Positions 22,791 to 35,449 of a stretch of 64,000 nt of DNA are shown one piece after another; position 1 is the stretch's first letter; every line of letters begins with the position of its first letter. The translations under genes were made by a program, and so were the position numbers. Origin of the DNA: Desmodus rotundus (lineage: Eukaryota; Chordata; Mammalia; Chiroptera; Phyllostomidae); the NCBI RefSeq assembly GCF_022682495.2, contig NC_071389.1, forward strand, positions 44,716,239 through 44,780,238. The letters run 5' to 3'. The notes below the pieces were generated by a model that was given only the letters and a program-made list of their open reading frames with translations, had not been told where the DNA came from and did no database searches.

Positions 22791-23834
22791 GCCATAATTT
22801 TTCATCACTCCCCACTGACTAACAGATGAGATGCATTTATAATGATCACATTGTTATTCAAGGGAGTGATATTTGAAAGTGTTTAAAATATTTTAATATC
22901 TAAATAGAGTGACCATCTAAATTTTTATAATCTTAATAATCTTAATTTTTGAACACTTCTTTATATAATGCAAAGGTAAATATCAACACCCATCCACAGA
23001 ATGAATTTCTGCGCTTTAATTAATTGGATGTTACAAAATATGCCTACTGGTGCAGTTGTTTTGCGATGCTTCAAATTTTTGTACTTATCCTCTGCAGAGC
23101 TTCCTATGTTATTTTGTACTATCAGATGGCTAATTTAAAAGTTGACCTTTTATTTTTTTACTAGTTTAGCAGGGCTTCTGATTTATACATTTTAATATAT
23201 TTCTTATATTCCAGTTCTTAAAAATCATTAAATAGACTTAGTAGCATGTGTACACATTATACGCAAAGGTCTTAGGCACAATGTCAATGTGAGGACTATT
23301 GAATAAACTTTACCAGATGTTGCTCTCTGAGTAAAATTATCTTTCCAGCCAAACACTAAAAGCTTACTCTAGAAGATAAGTTTCATCTGCTTCCCACCCA
23401 CTTTGAAAGGTATAGTGCAATCCACATTGAATCCTAATTTAAGCCATTATAATATTCTTGGAAACGTAGCTCAAATGTGTCTTACAAATAGGAAAACTCA
23501 AATATCAATAGCAAAAACATCTTGCTGCTTTTGAAATATCAGATGTCAGGTTATTGCTTTCATTAGTGAAAGACTGCCATCATTTCCACGACTGTTACAT
23601 GCAACAATCCCCTTTGACCTGCATCTACACTTAGTATTCTGCTATTATTGTGGCTATATTTTACTACATAGTTTCCATGTTATGATATTCAAAATACTGA
23701 ACTATCAAATAAATATTCGCAATTTGGGCTAATGTTAATTTTGAGCTGTCAGATAAACAAGATTATGGTCTAGAAAAACTGTTAAGTTTTGGTTACTGCT
23801 GGTCCCCTATTTTGTCCAGTTGCACGTATGTTAT

Positions 23835-24060
23835 AGAGGCAGAATTTTGAAGATGTCGCCTTAGTCTCCTATCCCCTGATAATGCAATCAAACACTAATC
23901 CAGGTAGTGCTGTGAAAGGACTTTGCAGATGGGTTTTAGGTTACTAATCAACTGACCTTAACATTGGAAGGTTATCCTGAATTATGCAGATCGGCCCAAA
24001 GTAATCACATGAACCCTTAACAATAGAAGAGGAAGGCAGAAAAGTCACTCAGAGAAATAC
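23835..24060 (+). mobile_element. MLT1-like MaLR LTR fragment
   Basis: The order 'ggcagaattttgaagatgtc', 'ggactttgcagatgggtttt', 'gttatcctgaattatgcaga' and 'atcacatgaacccttaacaa' follows the 5' half of an MLT1-type LTR in sense orientation. The 3' half is not seen. Confidence 0.55.
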
Positions 24061-25599
24061 AGTGGAAGAAGGAGAAGGGATGTGGCAAGAGAGGCCTCTG
24101 AGTCACCCAAATAGTTTCTGTGGAGGAATATTCAAGCTTAACACAAAATTGGATGCAGATTCATTGCTCTACTTGCTCAGTCATTTTGAGTGTGACAGCC
24201 ACACAGTACACATGCTCACTCAGTGGCATCCACCACCCCCACTGACTAGTACAGTGAAGTCATCATTATTCACGCATGTGCATTCCAGTCCACTCTTCTT
24301 GGCTTCATCAGGTTACACTGATGTCCTGCAAACCGTTCTTGTTATATTAACAATGATTGGACTTTTTCCAGGTAGACCTTGTCGTGTGCTTCTATAACCA
24401 GTGTTCATTTAGTAAAGTTTAATGGCTATTTTTCAGGGATGTTGTCAAAGAGCTACTTGCTCAATGTCCGGTGTTGGACAAGGGGATTTTTCAAGTACCT
24501 TCCAATCTGTGTCTTAGTTTGTTTATGAAACTTTGGGGAGGGAGAAGAAAGGTCTGGAAGGAGATGACATAAAACAATTATTTTGCCGCCCAGATTCTGA
24601 ATATTGCTACTTATTTTCTAACTTGCTATGAACACATTTTATATTAAGCTCATAAATCTCCCTTTATTTTCAGGTCTGTCTTAGCAAATTTTTATTTCTA
24701 TGTGGTTTTATGGTCAAATAATATTTATCTCCTGTTTATCACATTTGTTTTGATATTTTAAAATATAGGATTCATATGATTTAAAAAATCTGTGGTTGAA
24801 AGTGAGAGTATAAAAATACTAACAGTAGCCAAGCCTAAGGTACTAATTTTTCTCTTAACCAGGTATAGTCCTGTAGCTTTTGTTAAGTAAACAAAGGTTA
24901 TGCTAATAAGTTTCAGATACTTATCTAAATAAACTACAATATAATAACTGACCTATTATAATAGAGCCATAATACAAGAATAGAGAAGAATTATAGAAAT
25001 ATTAGGAAGATTATAATATTAATTAACATTATATACTTTTAAAAACCTGATAATTCTGGCAAATACATCTCATTCTTCATATAGTTAGGAAGATGTTATA
25101 AGCATTTGATTCTTCTTCAATTCAAGCTCCCATATTCACTGTTTTTTTAATCCTCCTAACAATAGAACACCTTTAAAGAAAATTATTTCCACAATTGAAG
25201 CAGGTAATGTCTCGTAGGGTTTCAGGTATTGTTTTATTTTCTTTCTAGAGGGGGTACTTCTTCTTGTGGTTACTATGCAATACCCCTTGCACTGGGGCAA
25301 ATACTTTCTGGATGTCAGAGAAGAAAGAAATTTAGTCCCATAGAAATTTAGTTGAAGAACAGGAGCGTTAGTGCCACCATCCAGCCCCATTTTGTTGCTG
25401 GTGATTACAGTATTGTTGCAGCTGTCCGGTCATTTACAGATCTCAGGAGATAAGGAGAACCTGCGTCTGGCAGGATTGTGGGTGTGGTTTTATTTGCGGG
25501 AATTACAGATCTCTTTTTGCCTTTGTAATTTGTTGCACCAGATAGTCAGCATTTTAGCAAAGCCTCTAAATTGTTTGTTTTAACTAAAAATGTTAAGTA

Positions 25600-26900
25600 T
25601 TTCTTTTCTATCAAAGAAATATACACGTTCATAGCTTTAAAGGACAAATAATAAAAATGAGTTTTTAATAAAATATAGCCGACCTCGGCAGCCCGCACCT
25701 TTCATTGCCAAGTACCTCCCCCATCCCCACAAGGTACGAATAGCTTTCAGCACGTTTAGCTGTTTCTTCCAGAATTTACCACTACATTTCTAAGTTTATT
25801 CTATGCTAATATTCCTGGGGTTTTCAGTTTTAGGTATTACTTATGGGTGTCTCCTGAAATGTAAAGATGCAGCGCTTATACTGCCATTTCCACCTACGTT
25901 GTCTGTCCCCTATTCTCCTAATATAATTTGGCTACATTAATATGACTTAGTAAATATTTGTCACGGAGGAGCCATGAAATATTGTTTTTCTTTTCTTGCA
26001 CAAATGGCTCAGTTTTTCACTCCCTTGTTTGTTTTCACCTGTTCTTCCCCTAAACACCTCCCAGACATTCCGTCAGGTGCATTTCCCTCGGAGAGTTCCT
26101 TCCTGCGACCTCCTCCTCCTCCCGTTCTGACCTGGCGGCGCTCTCACAGGCATCCATCCTGCAGTGGCCCCTTTGCCGGCCCTTTGCACGGAGCTCCTGC
26201 TTGATCCCTTGTGTTCCTCGTGCAGGGTTTGCCCCTTCGTCGTGTTGGAGCACATCTAGGAGCTCCCTTGTCATGAGAGCTAAATCTCTTCTGATTTTGC
26301 ATGCCTTAAAACTGTGTTCATTTCAGCCTCATATATCACAGCTTAGTAAAATTTTAATTTGGAAATAATTTTCTTTGGAATTGAGAAGACCCTGTTGCCT
26401 TCTTGTTTCTAGTGTCGCTCTTGAGAAGCCTGGTTTCGTTCAGATGCCCAGTTCTTCACATGTGACGTGTTTTCTTTCTGGAAGCTTTTGAAGTCTTCTC
26501 TTTATTTCCTGTGATCTGAAATTCTTAACAATGTTTCTTAGTGTAGTTTTTTCTTGGGGGGTCCCCCTCCTTGTTCATATGTAGGGCATTTGATAGGCTG
26601 TTTAAATCTCATTTTAAAAACTTTAATCCTTTAGTTCTGGAAACTTTTCTGATGTAATTCCTTTTATAATTTATTTCTCCCTTTATTTTCTTTTCTTTCT
26701 CTTAAATATCCAGATATTTGGATGTGGGATCTACTGAGCTGATCCTCTAATTTTAAAAAAAATCTATTTTCTCCTCTATTATCCATCTCTTTGTGAATGG
26801 TGGACGTAAGATGCATGGAAAGCAATTGGAAGTATGTAAGTACTGACTGGACTTGTTGGTTTTGTTTCATGTCGGTTTTCAATGGAGGATGATACCATTA
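25600..26900 (-). repeat. Old L1 remnants
   Basis: The segments 25600-25900 and 26280-26900 contain T-rich antisense L1-like lines ('tcgctcttgagaagcctggt', 'tctttatttcctgtgatctg', 'atcctttagttctggaaact'), consistent with a heavily mutated L1 inserted in the minus direction. No open frame of L1 protein remains. Confidence 0.45.
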
Positions 26901-27523
26901 GTTGTCATTAGTAGGCTTGACTATTGCCCCTGAGATAAATCCTCCATTTTGTTCCTGGAGGGAGATGCTAGTTGCTCACACTCTGAGAGCTGGATGGGGG
27001 AGAGAGTAGGCATCTTACACATTCAATATGATTTTTTCACTGCTTGCAGTCCCTCACTATATTCTTGTTCTGCTTTGTGCCTAGTCTCCTCCAGTCTCGA
27101 GTCTCTCTGGCTCAGTTTTCCCAGAAATTAAACACCCTTCCTCCTACCTGGGCAGTGGCGATCATCTGGTTGCATGGGAGGAGGGTATACATCTTGGGTA
27201 ACTGTGCTGCCTCTCACACCTTTCACAGGGACCAGGTACCTGCAATTTCTGAATCGCTTCTCAAGTTCTCAAGTGTAAATCTGCTTGCTCTTCCTTGACC
27301 TTTCCTCTTCGTGTAGTCGGGTTTCAGGTTTCTAAGGCCTGCTAAGGCAGTTACCTCTGACATCTGCTTCCCGTCTTGAAAATTTTCTTGCCGTCTTTCT
27401 TTTGCTCTCCTTGAGGTTTTATACCTTATTTTTATTTCTCTATTACCATTTTATTGAGACTTCAGAAAGAGTACACATTAAAGCCATGTATTTAATCTTC
27501 CAACTAAACTGTATCTTTTCTTC

Positions 27524-27558
27524 CTCTCTCTCTCTCTCTCTCTCTTTTTTTTTTTTTT
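27524..27558. repeat. (TC)n and poly-T tract next to UBE2U exon
   Basis: About eleven TC units are followed by a run of some 14 T. The tract serves in place of the pyrimidine tract immediately upstream of the exon at 27562. Confidence 0.9.
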
Positions 27559-27561
27559 ACA

Positions 27562-27611
27562 ATGAAAGATGATAGCTCTGAGTTATCGAAAGACTCAGAT
27601 AAATTTATCAG
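27562..27611 (+). pseudogene. UBE2U: UBE2U coding exon: Met-Lys-Asp-Asp-Ser block
   Basis: The frame reads Met-Lys-Asp-Asp-Ser-Ser-Glu-Leu-Ser-Lys-Asp-Ser-Asp-Lys-Phe-Ile-(Arg), close to the human linker after the E2 core as I recall it. It ends with a strong donor, ATCAG|GTAAGT at 27612, leaving two bases of an Arg codon. The 5' boundary is odd: the poly-T tract is followed by ACAATG, with no AG just before the exon, so the acceptor may be lost or shifted to an AG inside the exon. The frame is open. Confidence 0.8.
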
Positions 27612-27674
27612 GTAAGTTTTTCTTGATACAATTCTATGTCAATTTATTTATTAAAAGGACTATTAAACTATTTC

Positions 27675-27890
27675 CAGGGGTGTCAAACTCATTTTCACCA
27701 GGGGCCACATCAGCCTCCTGGTTGCCTTCAAAGGGCTGAATGTAATTTAGGACTGTATACATGTAACTGCTCCTTAACTAGGGGCAAGGAGCTCGGTGCT
27801 GCTGCCAGATAGAAACAAGGTGCTGGGCCGGATAATACAAGGTGGAGGGCTGGATTTGGCCCACGGGCCTTGTGTTTGCCACCTGTGATT
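27675..27890 (+). mobile_element. Nonautonomous hAT transposon
   Basis: The left end 'caggggtgtcaaactcatt' and right end 'ttgtgtttgccacctgtg' form inverted repeats (CAGGGGTGTCAAAC against CACAGGTGGCAAAC). The interior is a short GC-richer sequence ('agggctggatttggcccacg') with no coding capacity. About 215 bp. An exact 8-bp duplication is not evident. It begins only 64 bases after the UBE2U exon. Confidence 0.7.
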
Positions 27891-29340
27891 TTACACTGTC
27901 TCTCATAATTGAATTTTTTTAACTCAGAAAAGGAAGTAGACATCTTTCACAACACATGTTTAAAATGTCTTCAGGATGAATGTGGAAAATTGTTCAATTC
28001 TTTCTAGACTATTGAATTAATATTGAATGTTACTATATGAACTTGCCTATTCTTTTAATTTTTATATGTTATTGTTGAAGAGAGAAAGCATGTTGTGAAC
28101 ATAATGAGCACAAACCATTATAGAGAGCAAAAATCTAAGCAATTCAGAAGATAGATATTAGAGGAAGGTGGGGAGAGTTAGGGCCGAAGCCACTGTTGGG
28201 AGACACCCTGACAATATTGCATCAGTTCAGCCTTGAACACATGAACAAGGTCAGTATTCTCCTCATCAGTTTCCTGAGCATTTCCTTTAGCCTTAATTTG
28301 ACAGCCAATCAGATGTAAAAAACCATCCATTAACTGGTGTTGAAATAATGTGTACTTCAGCTGAGGTTTCCTTGACTGGACCTGAAGATGAGTAAAATTA
28401 AGTAACCCAAGTGGCGTCTGTTTGTAAAAGTGTTGGAAAAATTGCAGGAAGATAAGCATGATCTAGTGAGTTGGACACTAGTTTGGGATTCAGTAGAGAA
28501 CATTGCTGCCCTTAAACTTGTCCATGTAGAGAGAAGCAAGTGACCATCCTGGCACAGAATGGACCCGTGATAAACTGGTGTTGAATGCATGAACATCCCT
28601 GTAAAATATGAACGTCTCTAGAATATCACAAAGTTCTTTGTATTTGGGGTATAATTATTTGTAGTACATAAAGGTACAGTGCCAGCATTTACTAACAAGG
28701 CAATAAGAGCAGAACATAAAGACTTCTCTGGTCCCAGCTTCCGAAGGTCCTCTGAACCAAACTAAGGATAAATGAAGCCAGAATCAGGCCTGATTTGTGG
28801 TGTTCGCCTAGTGCTCGCCTGAAATCTCTAGAGAAATCTCCGGAACACGATGCAATATGATCTGGATTTCAATGATGCCTAAACTCCCAGTACATATCAG
28901 GCTACAGTTTGTTATGTAGCTGTGAATTCTGATATTTTCTCTGGTATATATGGGATAAGGCTCAATTCTGTCTAGCCTTTAGTTTTTACAATAGAGTGTT
29001 CACAGTGAGGTCTTGGAGAAATTATTCCAAGAGAGAAGCTGTCTTTGTATTGTCAGACTAGCCCGCAGGCTAGAATTTTATTGTGAGCTGGGAGAAGTGA
29101 CCTGGCTCTAGAAATGGTTCCAGAGGCATAGCCAGGTGATTGAAACCCTGTTTTTGAAGGGCATAACAAAACGTAGGTGAAGTCCAGTCAACTGGGTAGA
29201 AAGAGTGTGGTCAGGGGAATCCAGCTGATGTTCAGTAACTGAAGGTGATTTAAGCTTGTGCTGGTCATCTGGGAGGTTTACCCATGGGCTGTAGGATATC
29301 ATTTGATAAAATAAGGGGCAGCCTCTTGGAGAGCAGCTAT
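27891..29340. other. UBE2U intron, no gene seen
   Basis: Minus-strand open frames at 28178-28596 (93 and 79 codons) overlap in different frames and match nothing I recognise. No splice-bounded exon or typical repeat stands out. Confidence 0.45.
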
Positions 29341-29460
29341 TTTTTCACTTATTTAAAATGCATTCACTGAGCGTATGCTCTGTGCCAGGTGCTGTGGTAC
29401 AGCGTTGGGATTGCACAACTGAGTAATATATGATCTCTGACCTCACAAGATTTATAAGCT
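29340..29460 (+). repeat. Old MIR/L2-style fragment
   Basis: The line 'cattcactgagcgtatgctc' followed by 'tgtgccaggtgctgtggtac' is the common ancient-repeat signature. The family cannot be separated by eye. Confidence 0.4.
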
Positions 29461-29567
29461 AAAACTGGAAACTCTCCTCTGAAGAGGAGACAGTTCTGAT
29501 GACAAGAGTACAAAATTTGGGGCCTGGGAGAATGATCTAAATGTAACTTTAATCAAAAGCGATTCAA

Positions 29568-29765
29568 GCCCTGGCCATGTAACTCAGTTGGTCGGAGCAT
29601 CATCCCAACATGCCAAGGTTGTGGGTTCCAACCCTGGTCAGGGCAAATACAGGAATCAATCAATGAATACTTAAAAAATTGGAAAAACAAATCTCTTTCT
29701 CTCTACCTCTCCCCTCCTCCCTTTCCTTTCTCCTCTGCATCTCCCCCTCCCTCCTCCTCCCAGAC
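29568..29765 (+). mobile_element. VES SINE (bat tRNA-derived)
   Basis: The head 'gccctggccatgtaactcag' carries the A-box region and 'gtgggttccaaccctggtca' the B-box of the tRNA-derived RNA polymerase III promoter. 'gggcaaatacaggaatcaa' and a CT-rich tail follow. VES elements mark vesper bats and relatives. This copy is diverged. Confidence 0.85.
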
Positions 29766-29849
29766 CCTAAATTGCATATGAGCAGGGTGTTAGTGGGCCA
29801 GAAAGGAAGCCGCCATAGCTGAAACACAGCAAGGGGAAAAGAAGAGAGG

Positions 29850-30290
29850 GGTAGGCAGTGAGGAAAGAGAAATCAGCAGGGCCCTGTCATTTAGGCCTTT
29901 GTAAAGTAGGGAAGGAATTTCAATTTGATTAGATTAACTGTGCGAATTGGGCACAGTTGGGCAGCTTCAAAGAAGGGAACGATGCAATGAGATTTACATG
30001 TTAAAAGGACTGTTTTAACTGCTGTGCGGGGGAACAGATTGTGAAGAATCTAAGGTGGAAGCAAGGAGAATTATTAGGTTATTTAAGTAAACCAGGGGAG
30101 AGATGATGGTGGTTTGGGCTAGGGTTGAGGGCATAGATGTAGAGAGGGAGCAAAGTGGATGAATTTCAGGCTTGGTTTGATGAGATGGAGGGTATCAGAG
30201 AAAAATGGAACCAAGAATTATTATTAGGTTTTGGGTTGAGCTAGACGGGTATCGCTGTCATTGACTAAGATGGGGGGATCGGGAGAGCGT
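29850..30290 (+). repeat. Unnamed ancient interspersed repeat
   Basis: The stretch 'gaacgatgcaatgagatttac', 'aaggactgttttaactgctg', 'ccaggggagagatgatggtg' and 'gtttgggctagggttgaggg' follows an abundant mammalian repeat I recognise by text but cannot name securely. Confidence 0.5.
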
Positions 30291-30349
30291 GCCACTGCAT
30301 GAAACCAACTCTCCCAGTGTTGGCGGGGCACCCCTGTATCTCTGTAGAC

Positions 30350-30990
30350 ATTGCATCATTTGACAAGCCCAAAGCCAGTCTGAGAAACAATTTAGCCGTT
30401 CCTTATAACATGGCACATTCACCTACCCAGTGATCCAGTGATTTCACTCCTAATATTTACCTAAGAGCAATTAAAATACATATTACAAAAAGACTTGCAC
30501 ACAAATGTTCATAGGAGCTTTATTTGTAATATCCCAAACTGGAAAAAGCTAAAATGTCCATCAACAGTTGACTATATAAATAAATTGCGTTATATTCATA
30601 AACGGAATACTATTGGCAATAAAAATGAATGACTGTTGATAAATGCAACAACATGGAACAGTAAAGCAGACGTTATATTGAGTATACAAAAGAATCCAGA
30701 GTAATCAAGGGAGTGCATAACATAAGATTCAATTTATATGTAGTTTTAAGGCAGGCAAAACAAATCTATAGTGATGGAAATAAGATCAGTGATTGCACAA
30801 AGTGTCAAGGGCGATTGGCTGCGAAGGGGAGTAGGCAACTTTCTGGACTAATGAAAATATTCTGTATCTCGTTTGGGCTTGTGGTTGTACAGATGTAGTC
30901 TCTTGTCGAAAGTCATTCATCCGTACGCTCAAAATCTGCATTTTACTGAATGCAAATTATGCTTTAAGTTAATTTTTAAAAAACAGTCAA
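30350..30990 (+). repeat. Old L1 3'-end fragment
   Basis: The sense lines 'ttcataggagctttatttgt', 'tgtccatcaacagttgacta' and 'ctttctggactaatgaaaat' belong to the ORF2 tail and 3' region of an ancient L1. No open frame remains. Confidence 0.65.
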
Positions 30991-31044
30991 CTATCTTTAC
31001 AACTCTTTTATAAATCTAAACTTATTACAAAATAAAACAAATTT

Positions 31045-32110
31045 TTAAAAAGGTATTAAAACTTTTTTCAGAGAATAGAGGAAATGGGTATACTTCCAAA
31101 CTTCCAAACTCTGATTCTGAAATATGAAATTATTACAAGCAAAAATGTATTAGACCAATATCCCTTGTAAACACAGATACATAAATCTAACTAAAATCTT
31201 AAGGAATTGAATCCACTGATACATAAAAAGTCATAATACATCATGACAAAGTGGGCTTGATTTCAGGAAAGCCAGGTTGGTTAAATTTGAAAATTCAATG
31301 TCACTCACCATGTTAAGGAAAAAAATCCAAAATGATCTCAATAAACCCAGAAAATATATCTGCTAAAATTTAACACCCATTCATGATAACAAATTATCAG
31401 CAAAGTAGGAATGGAAGAGTATTCCTTTATTCCAATAAAGGGAATCTACAAAAATCCAACAGCCAACCTCATACTTAATGTGAAATGTTGAACGCTTTTT
31501 CTCCTGAGTTTAGGAACAAGACAAGTATGCCCATCATCACCTCTTCTACTTAACACTATACTGGCCAGTGCAATGAAGCAAGGAAAAGAAATAAGTTACA
31601 AAGTTTGGAAAGAAGAAAGTAAATTATCTTCATTCATAAAAAGCAGGATTAGTTACATAGGGAAATCCAAATGAATATACAAAGCTTGAAAATTAATAAA
31701 TAAATTCAACAACAGCCCTGGATACAAGATGAACACTAACAAATCAACTAAGTTTTTATATCCTAGCCATCAATACATAGAAAGTGAAAATTTAAAAATA
31801 CCATTGCAAAACAAAATTTAATAAAGATGACTAAGACAACTGTAATGAAAACTGCAAAACAAATCTGGGGGAAATTTTTAAGGACCTAAAGAAATAGAGA
31901 TATACAGTGTTTGTGACTGGGAATGAGTCAACATTATTATAATGCCAATTCTTCCCAAATTAATTAATAGATTCAATTCAATCTCAAAAGTTCTTTTCTG
32001 GAAATTAACAAGGTGGTTCTAAAATGTATTTAGAAGTACAAAAGATTTAGAATAGCAAGGCAGCCTTGACGAACAAAGAGATTGACCCTCCTACGTATCA
32101 AGATGTACTA
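31045..32110 (+). repeat. Old L1 ORF2 (reverse transcriptase region) fragment
   Basis: Sense-strand relic of L1 ORF2: 'caaagtgggcttgatttcag', 'ccaacagccaacctcatact', 'aggaacaagacaagtatgcc', 'ctctactta-like acactatactggccagtgca' and 'tggatacaagatgaacacta'. These lines correspond to the palm and thumb of the reverse transcriptase. They are full of stops and indels. Confidence 0.75.
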
Positions 32111-32749
32111 GAATGTTAGAATAAATTTTGCTCTGACTGGATCTTTTCAGGTTCCTATTCCTAAACTAGTCACCATTGTCAGACAGCCCTAAATTCTTCA
32201 GGCCCTGACTTGGAGCCAGGTATGAGGTCAATTCCATCAGACCGAATGGCACATACGGGAGAAGAAGAAACTAATTATTGGTGGGTGGAGGGGAGACCAC
32301 AATGTCCACTGCGACAATTTTCACATACATGATAATTTCATTGGACCGGAACCTTGATAAGGAAGAGTTTGAGAGCACAAAGAGCAAAGGAGTCTCTAGC
32401 TAGAACTGCTGGCACAGGCACAGAAAGGTAATATTGCGGCATACGCAGGGTCACCGGGAAGTCCCGTGTGGTGACGCCTCTGGAAGTGTGGGTGGATGGT
32501 GGAAGTGAAGGTTGGAAATGGCTTGATGATGGAGAGCCTGGAGTTATATTTGAGTGTTTAGATTCCATCCTATAGAATTAGATAACCAAATGTGGTTTTT
32601 AACCATGAGGCATGGTAACCTGGAGCAGGGAGATACTGAACTAGAAAAACAGTTAGGAAGCTGTTTAGAGTTTGCAGGAGAGAAATGATGAGGTGCTTAT
32701 CTGAGTCAGTTCAGGAGAGCAGCTGACACTGAGGGCTGAGGGGCGCTAA

Positions 32750-32955
32750 ACCCCCTGCATGGCTCTTACTGTGGATGACTTCATCAAATGCTCACAAGAA
32801 ACACTGGAGACATTCTCTCTCTCAATTTTACAGTTGAGGAAATAGGAGCGGGGGGTTAGGGAGTTTGCCCCAAGTCACACAGCTAATAAGTCACCATTCC
32901 AGAGTGTTTTCAGTCAGGCCAGGTGACTCCACAGCCTGTGCTCCTGGCACTACAG
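32750..32955 (-). repeat. MIR SINE
   Basis: Antisense MIR core: 'ttttacagttgaggaaatag', 'gccccaagtcacacagctaa', 'taagtcaccattccagagt' and 'cacagcctgtgctcctggca'. Confidence 0.7.
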
Positions 32956-33039
32956 GACTGGATATCCAGACACATGGAGGATTTATTTAATCATTGGACT
33001 TTGTTATGGCTGAGATGTTGCTTCCGTGAAATATCACTA

Positions 33040-33960
33040 CCACAGTTCTCTTCTCCTCTTAATTATCCTTTCGTTTTCTTCGCTGGCTCCTCTTAACTAT
33101 GAATCCGTTTCTGCTCTTTCTTTTCTAAACACTTAATTACTCTTTTGGAGTTTGTTTTCCCTAATGGCGTCATCTATCAACCTTTATGTTGATTTGACCC
33201 AAATCTCTTATTTCCAGTCTCAATTTCTCAATCACACTCCTAAAGGTCATCACCCAAAACCTGTGTTTAAAATTAAACTCATATTTTACTTCAGTTTCTC
33301 TAGACACTTTCTATTAATAGCAAAACTAACCAGTCTTCTGGGCTTTAGGAGAATATATGACCCTCAAATTCCTTCACCTTTCACACCCTACCAGGCAACC
33401 GGTCCAGTCAATTCTTTACCATTGATTCATCTTCTCCCTTTCGTAATCTTTGCTCCCACCCTTGTATTAGCTCTCCATTTCTCTTGCCTGAATTATCACA
33501 TTTGTGTCTTAACTTGTCCTCCAGCGTTTAATTCCCCATATAATCCACCCTGCATACTAAGGCCAGAAAAACCTCTTACGCGCTGATTTCATCATTTGCT
33601 TGCCTTGTTCGAGCACTTCTGGTTGCTCTCCATCGCCTAATGCATCAAGATTACCGAATCAGCTCTGATCCACTCTCTGCTTAAATGAAAGACCCCGCGT
33701 TGCCCATTTTCACTTCTTTTATCAAATCCCAAGGCCTCTGGAATTGGAATTCTCCACTCTAGTCAATTATCGTGTTCCTATCATCTCTTTCCCCAACATC
33801 TTCTGTATGTACATATGTACGCACGATGCTTCTCCCCGTATGAGCTATTTACTGCTCACCATGGTCCCCTGGCCTAAAATGCCTCTCTCCGTGGTTTCAG
33901 GTCCATATTCCAAGTGACACTTTCCCTAATGTCTCCAAAACAAAGTTGTATCTCCCTATT
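33040..33960 (+). repeat. Probable L2 LINE
   Basis: A long C/T-rich sense stretch with L2-like lines such as 'ttgctctccatcgcctaatg', 'ccaagtgacactttccctaa' and 'tctccctattccaacatttt'. The 144-codon open frame at 33152-33586 lies within it and is not conserved coding sequence as far as I can see. Confidence 0.45.
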
Positions 33961-35434
33961 CCAACATTTTCTGCTTACAGCCATGGTCCTTATAGTCTCC
34001 AAATGTCTGTGTTAAGTGGTGTAACACTTGATGATGTTAATATGTAAAGCTATTCTATTTACTAGTTCAGGTATACATCTTATTTTCCCATCAAAATAAT
34101 GAGCTCTGGTATTCAGTTTAAAAATAATGTCTTCTACTTTTTTCATATTCAGTATGCCAATGATCATGCTCAATAAAGTCCTGTTACTGGTTGAAACTAT
34201 AAACACATGTATTTCTTATACTGCGTATATGCCTGTAAACTTAGCAGTTTATCTGAAGAGTAGTAAAATAGTTACTGTTCTCTTATTTTAAGGGGCTGTT
34301 TCCTTTCCAGAATTGAAAATGCAAATATTCCCAAATGTTTAAGACGTTCTGCTTTGTATATTCAAACTATACTAAAGTTATACCTTTTAGGGTAATATTT
34401 TTAATTATTCTGGAGAAAGAAAAGAAAGCCCCTGAAGGCTAACAGTTTGAGATTGAACAGGACACTGTTGGGAAGGGAGAGGGTCAGGGGTCATCGTCAA
34501 ACAGACAAAAAACAATGGAGACGATTGTGCCTGAAGATTGTGTATTTTTTTTCACGAGACAGTGTGTTGACAGTTTCCTTCCTCTTGGGTCATTGTTGTC
34601 TGCTAAATGAGCTGTGACAGCAAATTGATCACAAGCTTTTTCATGCAGGAAATATAATGCAGCCTTTCATTTTGTTACCTCCATTGCCAAATGCCGAAAC
34701 ATTTCTTTGGGAAATTAATGTTAGTTTAGTATATCATTTAGTAGTGGAAAGCACCGCATGTAGCTCTGGAAGCAATAATAGTAGTGATTAATTTATCTTC
34801 ACCAAGTTTCAGATTTCTACTTACGTGTGATTGCGAAAGCAATAACATTTTAAAATGGTAGTCTTGAAATTAGGTGTCTGTGATTATCATTTAAATAGAC
34901 GAATGCATTAACACATTTAGATATTGCCCCATTCATTTCAAAATTTAGTCAAATATTTACTTTAAGCCACCTATAAAAATTAATGCTAGTAGACATATTC
35001 TAACAGAAAAGTTGCTTCTTCCTCTGAAGAGCTAGGAACTTAAAACGGAGCATAGACATAAGGTCTTTTACATTTGATGTTTAAACATCTAAGCCAGTCA
35101 ATTGGTGATTTCCCATGTCTGAAAAATAGCCCAAAGTAATGTTTTGTTTGTAGAATGTTGAAAACCTCTGCGCTGGAAAAGTTTGTAGAAAAATAAATTG
35201 GAAAGGCAGTTATTTAAGAGAGTATTTCACAATTCCTGTTTAATACTTTATAACAACCTTTGCTTTCCCATTAGGACATAGTAGTATTAGCACAGGGAAG
35301 GAAAAATGCAGATAGGAATCATAGAAAAGAGTTGTTTCCTCTTTAAAAAATGGCCAGATTCAGTGTCAAAATTAAACTAATCTCAGGTCTAATGTTTCCT
35401 TTCTCCTCATAATAAAAATAGAGGTGATTTTACC
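33961..35434. other. UBE2U intron, AT-rich unique DNA
   Basis: No exon, RNA gene or clear repeat is recognised between the L2-like stretch and the VES element. Confidence 0.45.
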
Positions 35435-35449
35435 AAAATTTGGCATAGA

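Larger units (their letters stand above)
21451..27523. other. UBE2U intron region where E2-core exon(s) are expected
   Basis: Human UBE2U has further E2-core sequence between the catalytic segment and the exon matched at 27562. I looked for the Trp-Asn-Thr-Asn-Tyr-Thr and Asn-Pro-Val-Asn-Leu-Glu-Ala-Ala stretches on the + strand and did not find them. The interval holds L2, MER3-like, MLT1-like and old L1 sequence (listed separately) and otherwise AT-rich unique DNA. Confidence 0.4.

Noticed and set aside
28178..28596. Minus-strand processed pseudogene
   Set aside because: Two overlapping frames look protein-like in places, but I cannot match them to any known protein and see no poly(A) tail or target duplication.
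29568..29650. A functional tRNA gene
   Set aside because: The A- and B-box-like motifs belong to a VES SINE with an A-rich tail; no cloverleaf with an anticodon stem is apparent.
33152..33586. A 144-codon open frame as a gene
   Set aside because: It is a C/T-rich L2-like stretch; the open frame follows composition and no domain is recognisable.
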